The notes: generated by a model not told the origin, from the sequence alone. 64,000 nucleotides of DNA from Pseudodesulfovibrio hydrargyri (GCF_001874525.1 NZ_LKAQ01000004.1:621531-685530), one strand, 5' to 3'. Counted from the first letter of the stretch, positions 15,597-24,019 are shown. Made by a program: numbers and translations.

Positions 15597-16787
15597 TTAC
15601 AGTTTCGATTTCAGCACGATGTCCGTGATGGGGCCGCGCGAGCGGTCGCCCTTGAGGACCATGTGCGCATAGTTCTTGTACCCCTTGAGCTTGCGGACTG
15701 TCCAGTTCAGTCCGTTGTTCGACTCGTTGAGGTATGGATTGTCCACCTGCCGGGTATCGCCCAGGCAGATGCACTTGACGCCTTCGCCCATGCGCGTCAG
15801 CAGGGCTCGGGTCTCGCCGCGCGACAGGTTCTGCATCTCGTCCACGATGACCACCGCGTTCTCGATGTTCATGCCGCGCAAAAAGGCCACGGGCTGGACC
15901 TCGAACTTCTTGGGGTTGAACTTGAACGAGTCGCTGGTCGGGTCCATGAAGATGCGGTTGGCGGGCCGGATGTCGTGCAGCTTGATGAGCAGGTCCTGGA
16001 TGTACTTGATGTACGGCAGCATCTTTTCCTCGATGTCGCCGGGCAGGTAGCCCATCTTGGCCCCGATCTCGACCACCGGCTTGACCAGGTAGATCTTGCG
16101 GTACGGGTTGTCCTTGCGCTCCAGCATCAGGTACAGGGCCGCGGCCAGGGACAGGAAGGTCTTGCCGTAGCCCGCCTCGGACTGGATGGAGACCAGGTCG
16201 ATGCCCTCGCAGAGCATCAGTTCCAGCGCCAGGTTCTGGTACACGCTGCGCGGCTTCACGCCCCATATCTCGTGGGTGTAGCTGATCTCCTTGGGCCCCT
16301 CCGGGCCGTGGAAGATCGGGGTGCCGTTCTCCCAGCGGAAACAGTTGCGCACCGGCTCCTCGCCCTCCTCCACGAACCCGGTGTAGCGCTGGGACTCGGA
16401 CCGGAACGGATCGGAATCGCGGTATTCCTCGCTCGGAATGCCGTAGCACTTGGCCTTGATCTGGAGGATGCGGTCGTTGGTGATCAGCGTCGCCTCTTCC
16501 GGCCCCACGTGGAGGATTTCCTTGAGGATGCGGTCGTCCAGCACGGGGTCCGTGAGGGTCTCGGCAAAGTCCGGGGGGAAGATGTTGACGGCTTCGTCTT
16601 CGAGGATGGCCCGCACCGCCTGGGAGACGATGTGGCCGATGCGCGGGTCTTTCTTCAGTCCGTCCAGCTCGCCCAGGACGGTGTAGGGAATGTAGATTTG
16701 GTTTTCCACCCCGTTTCTCAGGGCGATGATGCATTTGGGATTTTCAATAAGGACGTTGGTGTCGAGGACAAAATGCTTCTGGGCCAT
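15597..16787 (-). CDS. PIN-PhoH family ATPase/ribonuclease
   Basis: 396 residues. An N-terminal PIN nuclease domain (1-130; KHFVLDTNVLIENP with Asp9, and TLITNDRILQIKAK) is joined to a PhoH-like P-loop ATPase (about 165-390). Walker A is SIQSEAGYGKTFLS near 201-214, Walker B is AVVIVDEMQNLS near 300, followed by LLTRMGEGVKCICLGDTRQVD. PIN-PhoH fusions act as RNA-processing or quality-control proteins in studied bacteria (PhoH2 type). The ATG follows GGGGGATT. A long leader lies upstream (16788-17136), including a five-codon reading frame with a strong ribosome site. Confidence 0.9.
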   Translation of the reverse strand: MAQKHFVLDTNVLIENPKCIIALRNGVENQIYIPYTVLGELDGLKKDPRIGHIVSQAVRAILEDEAVNIFPPDFAETLTDPVLDDRILKEILHVGPEEATLITNDRILQIKAKCYGIPSEEYRDSDPFRSESQRYTGFVEEGEEPVRNCFRWENGTPIFHGPEGPKEISYTHEIWGVKPRSVYQNLALELMLCEGIDLVSIQSEAGYGKTFLSLAAALYLMLERKDNPYRKIYLVKPVVEIGAKMGYLPGDIEEKMLPYIKYIQDLLIKLHDIRPANRIFMDPTSDSFKFNPKKFEVQPVAFLRGMNIENAVVIVDEMQNLSRGETRALLTRMGEGVKCICLGDTRQVDNPYLNESNNGLNWTVRKLKGYKNYAHMVLKGDRSRGPITDIVLKSKL

Positions 16788-17136
16788 AATCCCCCGTCCG
16801 GCGGTTGATGTTGATTCCAGGGTATCTCACGATTTGGCACCCGTGCCGGGAATCAGCGAATCAATTTCATTGTATGCCTCCGCTTAGGTTCAACCAGTCA
16901 TGCAAACCATGACCAGTTTTCACGAGAAAGTCTAGAGACAAGATGCCTGACAGCCCGCCGCCACGTCATGGCGAACCGGTGACGATCCGGTGGCGGACCT
17001 GCCGGGGCTTTGCCCTCCAACCGTCCGCAAACCCTTGCTAAACCTGGCTTCCCCTGGGGGTATGCGGCTTTTACGCCCCAGCTATCCATCTGGAATTGCG
17101 AACTAATATTAATACGAAAAATCACCCTTCCCACCC
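16788..17136. other. Divergent intergenic region between phoH-like and flgM-like genes
   Basis: About 350 bp with no convincing gene. On the minus strand, ATG at 16870 after AAGCGGAGGCATACA opens a five-codon frame (MKLIR, stop at 16853) ahead of the PhoH gene. Several GC-rich inverted repeats occur near 16965-17030 (ACCGG and GGCGGAC arms), but no riboswitch family is recognised. An AT-rich patch at 17098-17125 could hold promoter elements. Confidence 0.5.
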
Positions 17137-17163
17137 TAAGCATTCACGCCTCGCGTCCGATAA
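17137..17163 (+). promoter_or_regulatory. Sigma-28 (FliA)-type flagellar promoter
   Basis: TAAGCATT (17137-17144), 11-nt spacer, TCCGATAA (17156-17163), against the consensus TAAAGTTT-N11-GCCGATAA: seven of eight bases match at -10. It leads into the FlgM-like gene with a leader of about 165 nt containing a 10-bp GC hairpin near 17282-17306. Confidence 0.7.
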
Positions 17164-17336
17164 GAGAAGCAACCCAGTACTCCCGGTCAGGTCCGGGAGG
17201 CGGGAGACATCTCCGCGGGCAAGCGGGAGGACGCGGTCGCAAGGATGCGGCCGGGGCTGCAAGCGGATGAGGGGAGACCTTGGGGAAGGGCGCATGCCGC
17301 CCTTCCCGTTGACTTCAATAACCCAGGGAGGGGTTA

Positions 17337-17561
17337 ATGAAGGGTTATGACGACAGCCGCGGGCGGACCGCGGCCCATATGGAAACCGAGCGCGTGCTAG
17401 ACGCCTTCGACCAGGTGGACACCGGGCGGCACCGGGACAGCGCCGAAGAGCGCGCCGACAAGATCGCCCGGCTCAAGGCCGAGGTGAACGCCGGCTGTTA
17501 CGAGCCCGACGTCATGGACATCGCCAGGCTGCTGACCTCGGCCATGGACCCGACGCTCTAG
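17337..17561 (+). CDS. flgM: FlgM-like anti-sigma-28 factor
   Basis: 74 residues, short for FlgM (about 90-100). The C-terminal half fits the sigma-28-binding region: DKIARLKAEVNAGCYEPDV followed by MDIARLLTSAMDP resembles the family pattern of a basic helix, a G-x-Y turn, and the IA..LL helix. FlgM holds the flagellar sigma factor FliA inactive until it is exported after hook completion. A FliA-type promoter at 17137 gives the expected feedback loop. The ATG follows GGGAGGGG. The hook gene flgE is 9-10 kb away. The identification is by motif and promoter together; the N-terminus is unlike known FlgM. Confidence 0.72.
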   Translation: MKGYDDSRGRTAAHMETERVLDAFDQVDTGRHRDSAEERADKIARLKAEVNAGCYEPDVMDIARLLTSAMDPTL

Positions 17562-17582
17562 AAAAACAACTCAACGGCACAC

Positions 17583-17620
17583 GGAGCCGGGACGGGATGA
17601 CTCCCGCCCCGGCTCCGCTG
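17583..17620 (+). terminator. Terminator after flgM
   Basis: GGAGCCGGGACGGG pairs with CCCGCCCCGGCTCC around a six-base loop with one mismatch or bulge (17583-17616), followed after GCTG by TTTT. Confidence 0.75.
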
Positions 17621-17621
17621 T

Positions 17622-17930
17622 TTTGCCGATATCCGCTTGTTCTGGGGAATCAGATTCTGACTGCCGCTTCGCGGCGTTGTCGGACGATTTCGCCTTGATT
17701 CGCCCCGTCCCCGGGGCTCACCCCTTCGGGCGTTGCGGAAGGACCGCAACGTCCAAATCCGCTGTCCCGCGAATTTGCCGGCGGGCAGCGCTCGCTCTTA
17801 GGCGAGTCTTCGAGCCTTAGAGATAGCGACAGCAGCGATAGGGTTCGCCCCCGTGCGTTCCATCCATGCGCCTGCGGCGCGCCTATCTTTTGCCGTGACT
17901 CCGGGGAGTTGACCGGTCCGGGATAATCTG
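17622..17930. repeat. Degenerate intergenic repeat block upstream of dgt
   Basis: No gene. The stretch GCCGCTTCGCGGCGTTGTCGG and the following GATTTCGCCT resemble the repeat blocks at 22954 and 48190, but the match decays quickly. Small GC hairpins follow (CGCCCCGTCCCCGGGGC, CCTGCGGCGC). It separates flgM from the dGTPase gene. Confidence 0.5.
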
Positions 17931-17983
17931 GTGAGTTGTGGAGGCTCGACAAGAACCGCATCAACGCCCCCGGAGGAATGACC

Positions 17984-19312
17984 ATGGGCTCCGCACCCCG
18001 CATGGATTGGAACAAGCTGCTCGACGCCACGCGCTACGGACGCGGAAGCGAATCAAGCGACGTCCGCAGTCCCTTTCAACGCGACATCGACCGCGTCCTG
18101 TTCAGCGACCACTTCCGACGGCTGGCCCGCAAGACCCAGGTCCATCCCCTGAACGAGAACGACCACATCCACTCCCGATTGACCCACAGCCTGGAGGTCG
18201 CCTCGGTAGGCAAGAGCCTGGGCGAGTTGGTGGGCGTGTTCCTGGAAGATCGCAGGGAATTGCCCTCCACCCTCTCCCCCAAGGATGTGGGGGAAGCCGT
18301 GCAGGCCGCCTGCCTTGCCCATGACATAGGCAACCCGCCCTTTGGGCACGGGGGCGAGGAAGCCATTAAGAAATGGTTTGCCCGTTCGAGTGTTCCCATC
18401 TTTTTGCCGCCACAATACGCGAACGATTTTACCCGGTTCGATGGGAATGCCATGTCCGTCCGCATCTTGGTCAGCACGGGATTCAACAACACCGGCATGA
18501 GCCCGACGTATGCGGTCCTGGGGGCCCTCCTCAAATACCCGTGGACGTCCTCGCAGGCGGAAAAGGACAAGTTCAGTTTTTTCCAGACCGAAGCCGATGC
18601 CATGAGAACCGTGGCGGAAGCTCTGGGGCTCATCCGAATCGGCGGGCTTTGGTCCCGACCTCCTTTGGCCTACCTTACCGAAGCCGCCGACGATATTTGC
18701 TACAGGATCATCGACATTGAGGACGCAACCGAACTGGGCATCCTTGAGGAATCGTTCATGGCCGACAAATTCGCCAAGGTGCTCAACCTGGAATCCGGCC
18801 CGGGCGAACGCTATGCGTGGATACACGATTGCCATTTCCGGCAGCGGAACAGCCTTATCCGTGCCAAGCTCATCAATGGAGCCGTGCAAGAGGCCGCAAC
18901 GCTTTTCCAGGAACACTACGACTCCATCATGTCCGGTGAGTTCGACAGAAACTCAAGCCTGATGGAGAAATCCCAAGATGGAATTTGCCGCGTTGTCCAT
19001 GATGTTTACAAAGGCATCTCCGACAAGCTCTTTCTCTCACGCCGAAAAACCATCCTCGAAATCGGGGCCCAGAACGCACTGGGTCTGCTCCTGGAACAAA
19101 CCATGGTGGATATGGAAAGATTCGCAAAAGGCGAAAGCCCCATTAACGAAAGAGTATTGGCCCTTCTGAACCGCGAAAACATAGAAATCATCCCCGGAGA
19201 GGACATCCGTTCCCTGTATCTCATCATCATGGCCATCGTGGACTACATCTCCGGCATGACCGACCACTACGCCACGGACCTGTGCCGCAAGTTCCTCGGG
19301 CTGGGGTACTGA
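17984..19312 (+). CDS. dgt: Deoxyguanosinetriphosphate triphosphohydrolase (HD domain)
   Basis: 442 residues from the ATG at 17984, seven bases after GGAGG; an in-frame ATG at 17978 abuts the site and is less likely. The HD metal-binding residues are visible: RLARKTQVHPLNENDHIHSR, LTHSLEVASVGKSLG, and CLAHDIGNPPFGHGGEEAI, the last a strong dGTPase signature. A later HD-fold segment PPLAYLTEAADDICYRIID contains the fourth ligand Asp. The enzyme converts dGTP to deoxyguanosine and triphosphate; some relatives deplete dNTPs during phage infection. It stands alone, between a repeat block and htpG, and its codon use is less GC-biased than its neighbours, which hints at acquisition. Confidence 0.92.
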   Translation: MGSAPRMDWNKLLDATRYGRGSESSDVRSPFQRDIDRVLFSDHFRRLARKTQVHPLNENDHIHSRLTHSLEVASVGKSLGELVGVFLEDRRELPSTLSPKDVGEAVQAACLAHDIGNPPFGHGGEEAIKKWFARSSVPIFLPPQYANDFTRFDGNAMSVRILVSTGFNNTGMSPTYAVLGALLKYPWTSSQAEKDKFSFFQTEADAMRTVAEALGLIRIGGLWSRPPLAYLTEAADDICYRIIDIEDATELGILEESFMADKFAKVLNLESGPGERYAWIHDCHFRQRNSLIRAKLINGAVQEAATLFQEHYDSIMSGEFDRNSSLMEKSQDGICRVVHDVYKGISDKLFLSRRKTILEIGAQNALGLLLEQTMVDMERFAKGESPINERVLALLNRENIEIIPGEDIRSLYLIIMAIVDYISGMTDHYATDLCRKFLGLGY

Positions 19313-19510
19313 TACCGCTAAAACAGCGAGGAAACGGCCGGGCCGGAACGATTCCGGGACCGGCCGCTTCGCGTGAGGAGGTGCAATGCCCGTCTCTTCC
19401 CCAAGCCTGGCATGAACGGGACACGCGCACTTATCCTCTGCATAACACGCCGAAATTTTTTCCACCGTTATAATCTGGGCCGGGGTGGTCGCTCAGGGCA
19501 AGAACGCAAA

Positions 19511-19544
19511 AAAAAAGCGGATTCGGGAAATGCCCGAATCCGCT
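19511..19544 (-). terminator. Terminator after htpG
   Basis: AGCGGATTCGGG pairs with CCCGAATCCGCT; on the minus strand the hairpin is followed by a run of eight or more T. Confidence 0.9.
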
Positions 19545-19567
19545 TTTTTCGATATGTCGTGCCGGAT

Positions 19568-21457
19568 CTACTTGCCGGAGGCCACGTACCAGCTGCTCGA
19601 CTTGGTCAGCAGGTCCTGGACCCGGCCCACCAGGGCGTGGGGGTCGGTCAGGTAGCCTTCGAGCAGCAGGGCGGACTCGTAGAGCTGGTTGGCGGCCTGG
19701 TCGATGAACGGGTCGTTCTCGTCCTTTTCCAGGATGGCCAGCATGTTGCGGATGAGCGCGTGGTCCGGGTTGATCTCCAGGATCTTCTTGGGGATGGAGG
19801 TGTCCTTGCTCATGACGCGCATGATCTTGTCCATGGACGAGGTCACGTTGCCGTCCGGGTTGGCCAGGCAGACCGGGGACTCGGACAGCCGGGTGGACGC
19901 CTTGACCTCGGTCACCGCGTCGCCGAGCACGTCTTTCATGCGCGCAAGCAGCTTGTCCAGTTCTGTCTTCTGCTCGTCGCTCAGCGGCTCGGGCTTGTCC
20001 TCCTTCTCCATGGACTCGAACTTGTCGAGCTTGGCCATGTCCGCGTGCTCGGCCGAGACCAGGGCGCACCCCTCGTACTCGCGCAGGGCGTCCATGACGA
20101 ACTCGTCGATGGGCTCGAACAGGTACAGGACCTCGACGTGCTTGCGCCGGAAGACCTCCAGGTGCGGGGACAGGGCGAGCGCCTCTCGGCTCGGGCCGTA
20201 GGCGTAGTAAATCTCCTTCTGATCCTCCTTGGCGCGGGCGATGTAGTCGGCCAGCGAGGTCAGCCCCTTGTCGTCGTCGAGGCTCGAGGAGTTGAAGCGG
20301 ACCAGCCCGGCGAACTTGTCCTTGTTCAGGAAGTCCATGTAGCCCGCCTTGAAGAGCTCGCCGTGAGCGCGCCAGAACTCGTTGTAGCGGTCCGCGTCGT
20401 CCTTGGCCATCTTGGCCAGGTGGTCGAGCACCTGCTTGACCAGGGTGGAGCTGATCTTGCGCATGAGCAGGTTGTCCTGCAGGGTCTCGCGCGAGATGTT
20501 CAGGGGCAGGTCCTCGGTATCCACGACACCCTTGATGAAGCCCAGATACTCGGGGAGCAGGTCCTTGTTCTGCTTCTCGATGAGCACGCGGCGCACGTAC
20601 AGGTCCAGGCCCCGGTTCTCGCGGCCCAGGCCGAACGGGTCGTTGCCGTGCCTGGGAATGAACATGAGCGCGTTGAACTGCACCGGCGCGTCCACCGAGG
20701 TGTGCAGGGTGTCGAAGGGATCCTCCGAATCAAACGTCAGGAACTTGTAGAACTCGGCGTACTGCTCGGCCTTGATCTGGAACTTGGGCTCGCGCCACAG
20801 GGCCTGGATGGTGTTGACCCGCTCGCCGCCCACGTAGATGGGGAAATTGATGAAGTTGGAGTGGGTCTTGACCACGTGCTTGAGGTGCGCCTCGTTGGTG
20901 AACTGCGAGGCCAGGTCCTCCTTCAGGCTGACCGTGATCTCGGTGCCGTGGGGACGGTCCTCGTCCAGCTCCTGGAGCTTGTAGTCGGTGCGGCCGTCCG
21001 AGGTCCAGACGATGGGCCTGGCGTCGGCGTCCATGGATTTGGTGGTCACGGTGACCTCGTCGGCGACCATGTACACGGAATAAAAGCCCACGCCGAACCG
21101 GCCGATGAGTGAATCCAGCGATTCCTTGCCCTGTTCGGCGAGCTTGGCCAGTTCGGCCGTGCCCGAGTGGGCGATGGTGCCGATGTTGCGCATCAGCTCG
21201 TCGCGGGTCATGCCCACGCCGGTGTCGGTCACGGTCAGGGTCTTGGCATCGGCATCGACGGTGACGCGGATTTCCGGGGCCAGCTCGTCGGTCTCGCCCG
21301 AAGCCTGGGTCTTGAACCGGGCCTTTTCCAGGGCGTCGGACGCGTTGGAAATCAGCTCGCGGAGAAATATTTCCTTGTTGGTGTACAGCGAGTGAACAAG
21401 GATATCGAGGAGTTGGCTGACCTCAGCCTTGAATTTGTGGGTCGTTTTCTTGCCCAT
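19568..21457 (-). CDS. htpG: Molecular chaperone HtpG (Hsp90)
   Basis: 629 residues from the ATG at 21457 (MGKKTTHKFKAEVSQLLD), preceded by CGGAGG nine bases upstream. The GHKL ATPase domain carries the Hsp90 signatures: SLYTNKEIFLRELISNASDA, TVTDTGVGMTRDEL and GRFGVGFYSVYMVAD. The middle domain contains the ATPase Arg segment and NISRETLQDN; the C-terminal dimerisation domain ends VGRVQDLLTKSSSWYVASGK. Full length for bacterial HtpG, which refolds client proteins under stress in the cytoplasm. Single gene with its own terminator. Confidence 0.97.
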   Translation of the reverse strand: MGKKTTHKFKAEVSQLLDILVHSLYTNKEIFLRELISNASDALEKARFKTQASGETDELAPEIRVTVDADAKTLTVTDTGVGMTRDELMRNIGTIAHSGTAELAKLAEQGKESLDSLIGRFGVGFYSVYMVADEVTVTTKSMDADARPIVWTSDGRTDYKLQELDEDRPHGTEITVSLKEDLASQFTNEAHLKHVVKTHSNFINFPIYVGGERVNTIQALWREPKFQIKAEQYAEFYKFLTFDSEDPFDTLHTSVDAPVQFNALMFIPRHGNDPFGLGRENRGLDLYVRRVLIEKQNKDLLPEYLGFIKGVVDTEDLPLNISRETLQDNLLMRKISSTLVKQVLDHLAKMAKDDADRYNEFWRAHGELFKAGYMDFLNKDKFAGLVRFNSSSLDDDKGLTSLADYIARAKEDQKEIYYAYGPSREALALSPHLEVFRRKHVEVLYLFEPIDEFVMDALREYEGCALVSAEHADMAKLDKFESMEKEDKPEPLSDEQKTELDKLLARMKDVLGDAVTEVKASTRLSESPVCLANPDGNVTSSMDKIMRVMSKDTSIPKKILEINPDHALIRNMLAILEKDENDPFIDQAANQLYESALLLEGYLTDPHALVGRVQDLLTKSSSWYVASGK

Positions 21458-21575
21458 GAAAAGATACCTCCGTATGGGGTGAGATGCGCGCCCGCCGGAT
21501 GCGCGGCTCTCGCGCACCCGGCGGGACTTTTTCATAGAGAGAGTATGTTCGGGAATGGCGTCCCGGGAACAGGTT

Positions 21576-22184
21576 TTAAGTAGATACGGATTTGATCTTG
21601 TCAAGCAGGTATTTTTCCATTTCGCGCCGATCCTTGCGCAAGCGGACCATCTCGGCCTCCATGACCGCGAGCTTTTCCTTGAGCTCCCGGTTCTCGGCCT
21701 TGAGCGCCTCGGTCTCCTGCATGGCCGTGGAGATGCGCAGGGCGGTCTCCTCCAGCCCCTCGCGGATGTCGGCCACGTCGGGCGCTCCCCCGCCCTCGGC
21801 GGCCAGCACGGAACGGATGCCCTCGCCCACGGACTTGGCGATTTCCATGCCGATGGCCGCGGCCATGGTCATGACCTGGTCCATGGACCCGACCGCCTGG
21901 AGATTCGGCTGCCCACCTCCCGAAGTCGCGGGCACGGCGTCGGCCTGGAGCGGATAATCCTGCGACAGCCGGTCCATGACGTCGCGAGCCGTGTGGCCCT
22001 CCTTGAGCAGCCGGGAAATGTTCGCGAAAATCTCCACAGCCTCGGGCTTGAAACGCTTCTGGCGGCCGCGCCCCACGCTCGGCAGATGCTGGGCGAACCG
22101 GTTCTTCCAATAGTGCACCGTGGATTCGGGCAGGTCGAGCTCGCGGGCGATCTCGGCCACGGAAAGGACTTTCTTGCCAGTCAT
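21576..22184 (-). CDS. MerR-like HTH transcriptional regulator with coiled coil
   Basis: 202 residues. The first 70 residues form a MerR-type winged helix (VLSVAEIARELDLPESTVHYW, then RGRQKRFKPEAVEIFANISR LLKEG). A Gly/Ala-rich linker leads to a helical tail (SMDQVMTMAAAIGMEIAKSV) and a long coiled coil (ETEALKAENRELKEKLAVME) ending in basic residues. There is no obvious effector-binding domain or metal Cys, so it may act as a structural or dimeric DNA-binding protein. Upstream is a 170-bp AT-rich region with a perfect 8-bp inverted repeat, a possible operator. Its divergent neighbour encodes a MauE-like membrane protein. Confidence 0.85.
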   Translation of the reverse strand: MTGKKVLSVAEIARELDLPESTVHYWKNRFAQHLPSVGRGRQKRFKPEAVEIFANISRLLKEGHTARDVMDRLSQDYPLQADAVPATSGGGQPNLQAVGSMDQVMTMAAAIGMEIAKSVGEGIRSVLAAEGGGAPDVADIREGLEETALRISTAMQETEALKAENRELKEKLAVMEAEMVRLRKDRREMEKYLLDKIKSVST

Positions 22185-22312
22185 GTCACACTCCCTTGGC
22201 TTGCTTGCGGTCCTTGTTGTTTTTCATTGGAGTACCGGAATTCGCGGATTTCAACAAGAAAAAACAGACTTCATCATACTCATTTCACAAAGTTTTTTCC
22301 AAGACAGCAACA

Positions 22313-22332
22313 AACCGCAATTCGTTGCGGTT
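22313..22332. promoter_or_regulatory. Inverted repeat, possible operator
   Basis: AACCGCAA-TTCG-TTGCGGTT, perfect 8-bp arms, in the AT-rich divergent intergenic region between the MerR-like regulator and the MauE-like gene. It is not followed by a T-run on the plus strand. MerR-family sites are often such dyads. Confidence 0.45.
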
Positions 22333-22451
22333 GAAATTCTTGAACTTTTCTAGACTTTTCTTAGAGAGATAGGACCACCTGCGCGGGTTTGCGCTCGGAC
22401 GCGGAACCCTTTATGGTCGCGAAGCTCACGCAAGAAGCCTCAAAGGACACC

Positions 22452-22928
22452 ATGAAAGCGCCGCTCGCCTCCAAAGCCCTCTACACCGCCGTCCGGGTTA
22501 TCCTCGGCCTGCTTTTCGTCTATGCCGGGACCCTCAAGCTCATGCACCCGGAAGGGTTTGCCGTGACCATCAACATCTACGGTCTGGTCTCCTGGAAGAT
22601 GGCGGGATTCCTGTCCTACGCCATACCCTGCGTGGAAATCCTGTCCGGCCTCGGCCTGGTCCTCGACGCGCGCGGCGCGTTGGCGGTCATTGTCGCACAG
22701 TTGTTGGGGTTCATGGTGGTGCTGCTCTACGCCCTGTATCTCGGCCTCGACGCCGACTGCGGCTGCTTCGGCAATCCGCAAAACACCGACAATGCCCCAA
22801 CCGGCCCGCTCCACGCCTTTCTCCGGGACGCCGTCATGCTCGCCGGCTGCGCCCTCCTCTACGTCCAACGCCGCGTGGCCGGATTCCGGCCCTGGGCGCT
22901 TGGGCGGCTGTTCGGGAAAAAGAAGTAA
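22452..22928 (+). CDS. MauE/DoxX-like membrane protein
   Basis: 158 residues from ATG 22452 with AAAGGA upstream. Four membrane helices are predicted (about 13-30, 50-68, 75-95, 125-142). The motif GLDADCGCFG near residues 103-112 is the conserved CGCFG of MauE-type and related DoxX proteins, where the cysteines are thought to take part in redox or disulfide chemistry at the membrane. The start MKAPLASKALYTAVRVILGL and YAGTLKLMHPEGFA also fit the family. Function in this organism is unknown; MauE helps methylamine dehydrogenase maturation in methylotrophs, which is not implied here. Basic C-terminus (GRLFGKKK). Confidence 0.8.
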   Translation: MKAPLASKALYTAVRVILGLLFVYAGTLKLMHPEGFAVTINIYGLVSWKMAGFLSYAIPCVEILSGLGLVLDARGALAVIVAQLLGFMVVLLYALYLGLDADCGCFGNPQNTDNAPTGPLHAFLRDAVMLAGCALLYVQRRVAGFRPWALGRLFGKKK

Positions 22929-22953
22929 AGATACCGCCTTCGGCGGATTTGAC

Positions 22954-22999
22954 GGGTGATTTCGCCTCCGGCGGGCAAGGGTTCGCACCCTTGCATCCC
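22954..22999 (+). repeat. 46-nt dispersed repeat block (family R2), copy 1
   Basis: This stretch (GGGTGATTTCGCCTCCGGCG, then GGCAAGGGTTCGCACCCTTGC and ATCCC) is identical base for base to 48190-48235. The inner part forms a hairpin, GCAAGGGT-TCGC-ACCCTTGC. It lies in the gap after the MauE-like gene, which holds no gene. Confidence 0.75.
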
Positions 23000-23194
23000 A
23001 CGGCTGCGCCTGCGGCGCGGGCGGAACGCGTGAGGACTGGGCGGATGCGGCCTGACGGTGTCCCGAAGGGTTCGCGCCGGGACGGTAGCCCACGCAGCCA
23101 GGAAGGAAGTCGGCCAAGACAAATAGAGAAGGCAGCGTGTCAAAACAATCATAAAACGGGTGCCTCCCCGCGCACACGCCACCTCGCGAAGCGA

Positions 23195-23309
23195 CACAAA
23201 AAGTTTAGGAAGGAAGAGGGGATGGGGGGTCCCGGGGGAAGGGGAGAGGGAAACCCTTTTCTCAAAGGGTTTCCCTCTCCCCTTCCCCCGGCCGCCGGAG
23301 GCGCAAACA
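23195..23309 (+). repeat. Long-hairpin dispersed repeat (family R1), with a perfect 28-bp stem
   Basis: Head sequence ACAAAAAGTTTAGGAAGGAA leads to a perfect 28-bp inverted repeat (23232-23259 with 23264-23291, loop TCTC), then GGAGGCGC. Related copies with different stem sequence lie at 47333, 60258, 60412, 61851, 62992 and 63206. It may also act as a terminator for transcripts from either side. Confidence 0.8.
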
Positions 23310-23355
23310 AGCGGGACCGCACCAGCGGTCCCGCTTGTTTATCCTGCGTCCCTGG

Positions 23356-23814
23356 CTACTGGACAAGCTGCCAGGAGCCGTCGGGTTGGCGGTAGGCCTT
23401 GGCGTAGACGGTCTGGGTGGAGCCGTCGGCCATGCGGGCGTTGATGGTCACGTCGCGTTCGACGCGGCCGTCGTGGTATTCGCGCGGCGGTTCGGGGATG
23501 GCCTCGTAGCGGGTGCGGGTATCGGGGTTGACCCACTCGGTGGTGTAGCCGGACGGCGTGGTCTCGAGGGTATTGGACAATTGCGCGCGGTCGGCCTTTT
23601 CCATTTCATTGCCCACGATGTAGCCCGCAAGCATACCCACGCCCGCGCCGATGGCCGCGCCGGACACCTTGTTCTTGAAGGTCAGCGCGCCCAGGGTTGC
23701 CCCGGCCAGAGTGCCGATCCCGGCCCCGTTCTGCGCCTGGGTGGTCTGGCAACCGGCCAGCAGCGACAGCATCAGCACCAGCGATATGGCGGTCTTCATA
23801 AAAGCGGTCTTCAT
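23356..23814 (-). CDS. Glycine-zipper outer-membrane lipoprotein
   Basis: 152 residues from ATG 23814, eight bases after AAGGAGG. A lipoprotein signal peptide ends in LLAGC (Cys near 22). A glycine-zipper segment follows (GAGIGTLAGATLGALT, then GAAIGAGVGMLAGYIVGNEM) typical of the Rickettsia 17-kDa surface-antigen/SlyB-like family, which spans or lies on the outer membrane. The C-terminal part (SGYTTEWVNPDTRTRYEAIP to KAYRQPDGSWQLV) is the usual small beta domain. Such proteins support envelope integrity. A single gene. Confidence 0.85.
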   Translation of the reverse strand: MKTAFMKTAISLVLMLSLLAGCQTTQAQNGAGIGTLAGATLGALTFKNKVSGAAIGAGVGMLAGYIVGNEMEKADRAQLSNTLETTPSGYTTEWVNPDTRTRYEAIPEPPREYHDGRVERDVTINARMADGSTQTVYAKAYRQPDGSWQLVQ

Positions 23815-24019
23815 GGTTTCATCCTCCTTGCAGCCTCGCGGCCCGTTCACGTTTCCAGGCCGCTCGGCCTTGCTCTCGCACAGACAAGAGCATAGCCCAT
23901 GCCACGTAAAACACTCCGATATCATTGGTTTTTTCTCAATGACCACAAAGAACGCGCCCACAATCTGCGCACCGGATGCAAGAATTGCCCTAAGAATTGT
24001 TCAGAGGTCGGCAAGCCGC

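Noticed and set aside
16890..16915. A c-di-GMP riboswitch hint, TGCAAACCATGACC
   Set aside because: The GEMM core needs the GGGACGCAAAGC segment and the tetraloop receptor that follows; neither is found.
17176..17200. SRP RNA-like stretch GGTCAGGTCCGGGAGG
   Set aside because: The signal-recognition RNA core needs GGTCCGGAAGGAAGCAGCC; here the right half of the asymmetric loop is absent, and it lies inside a flgM leader.
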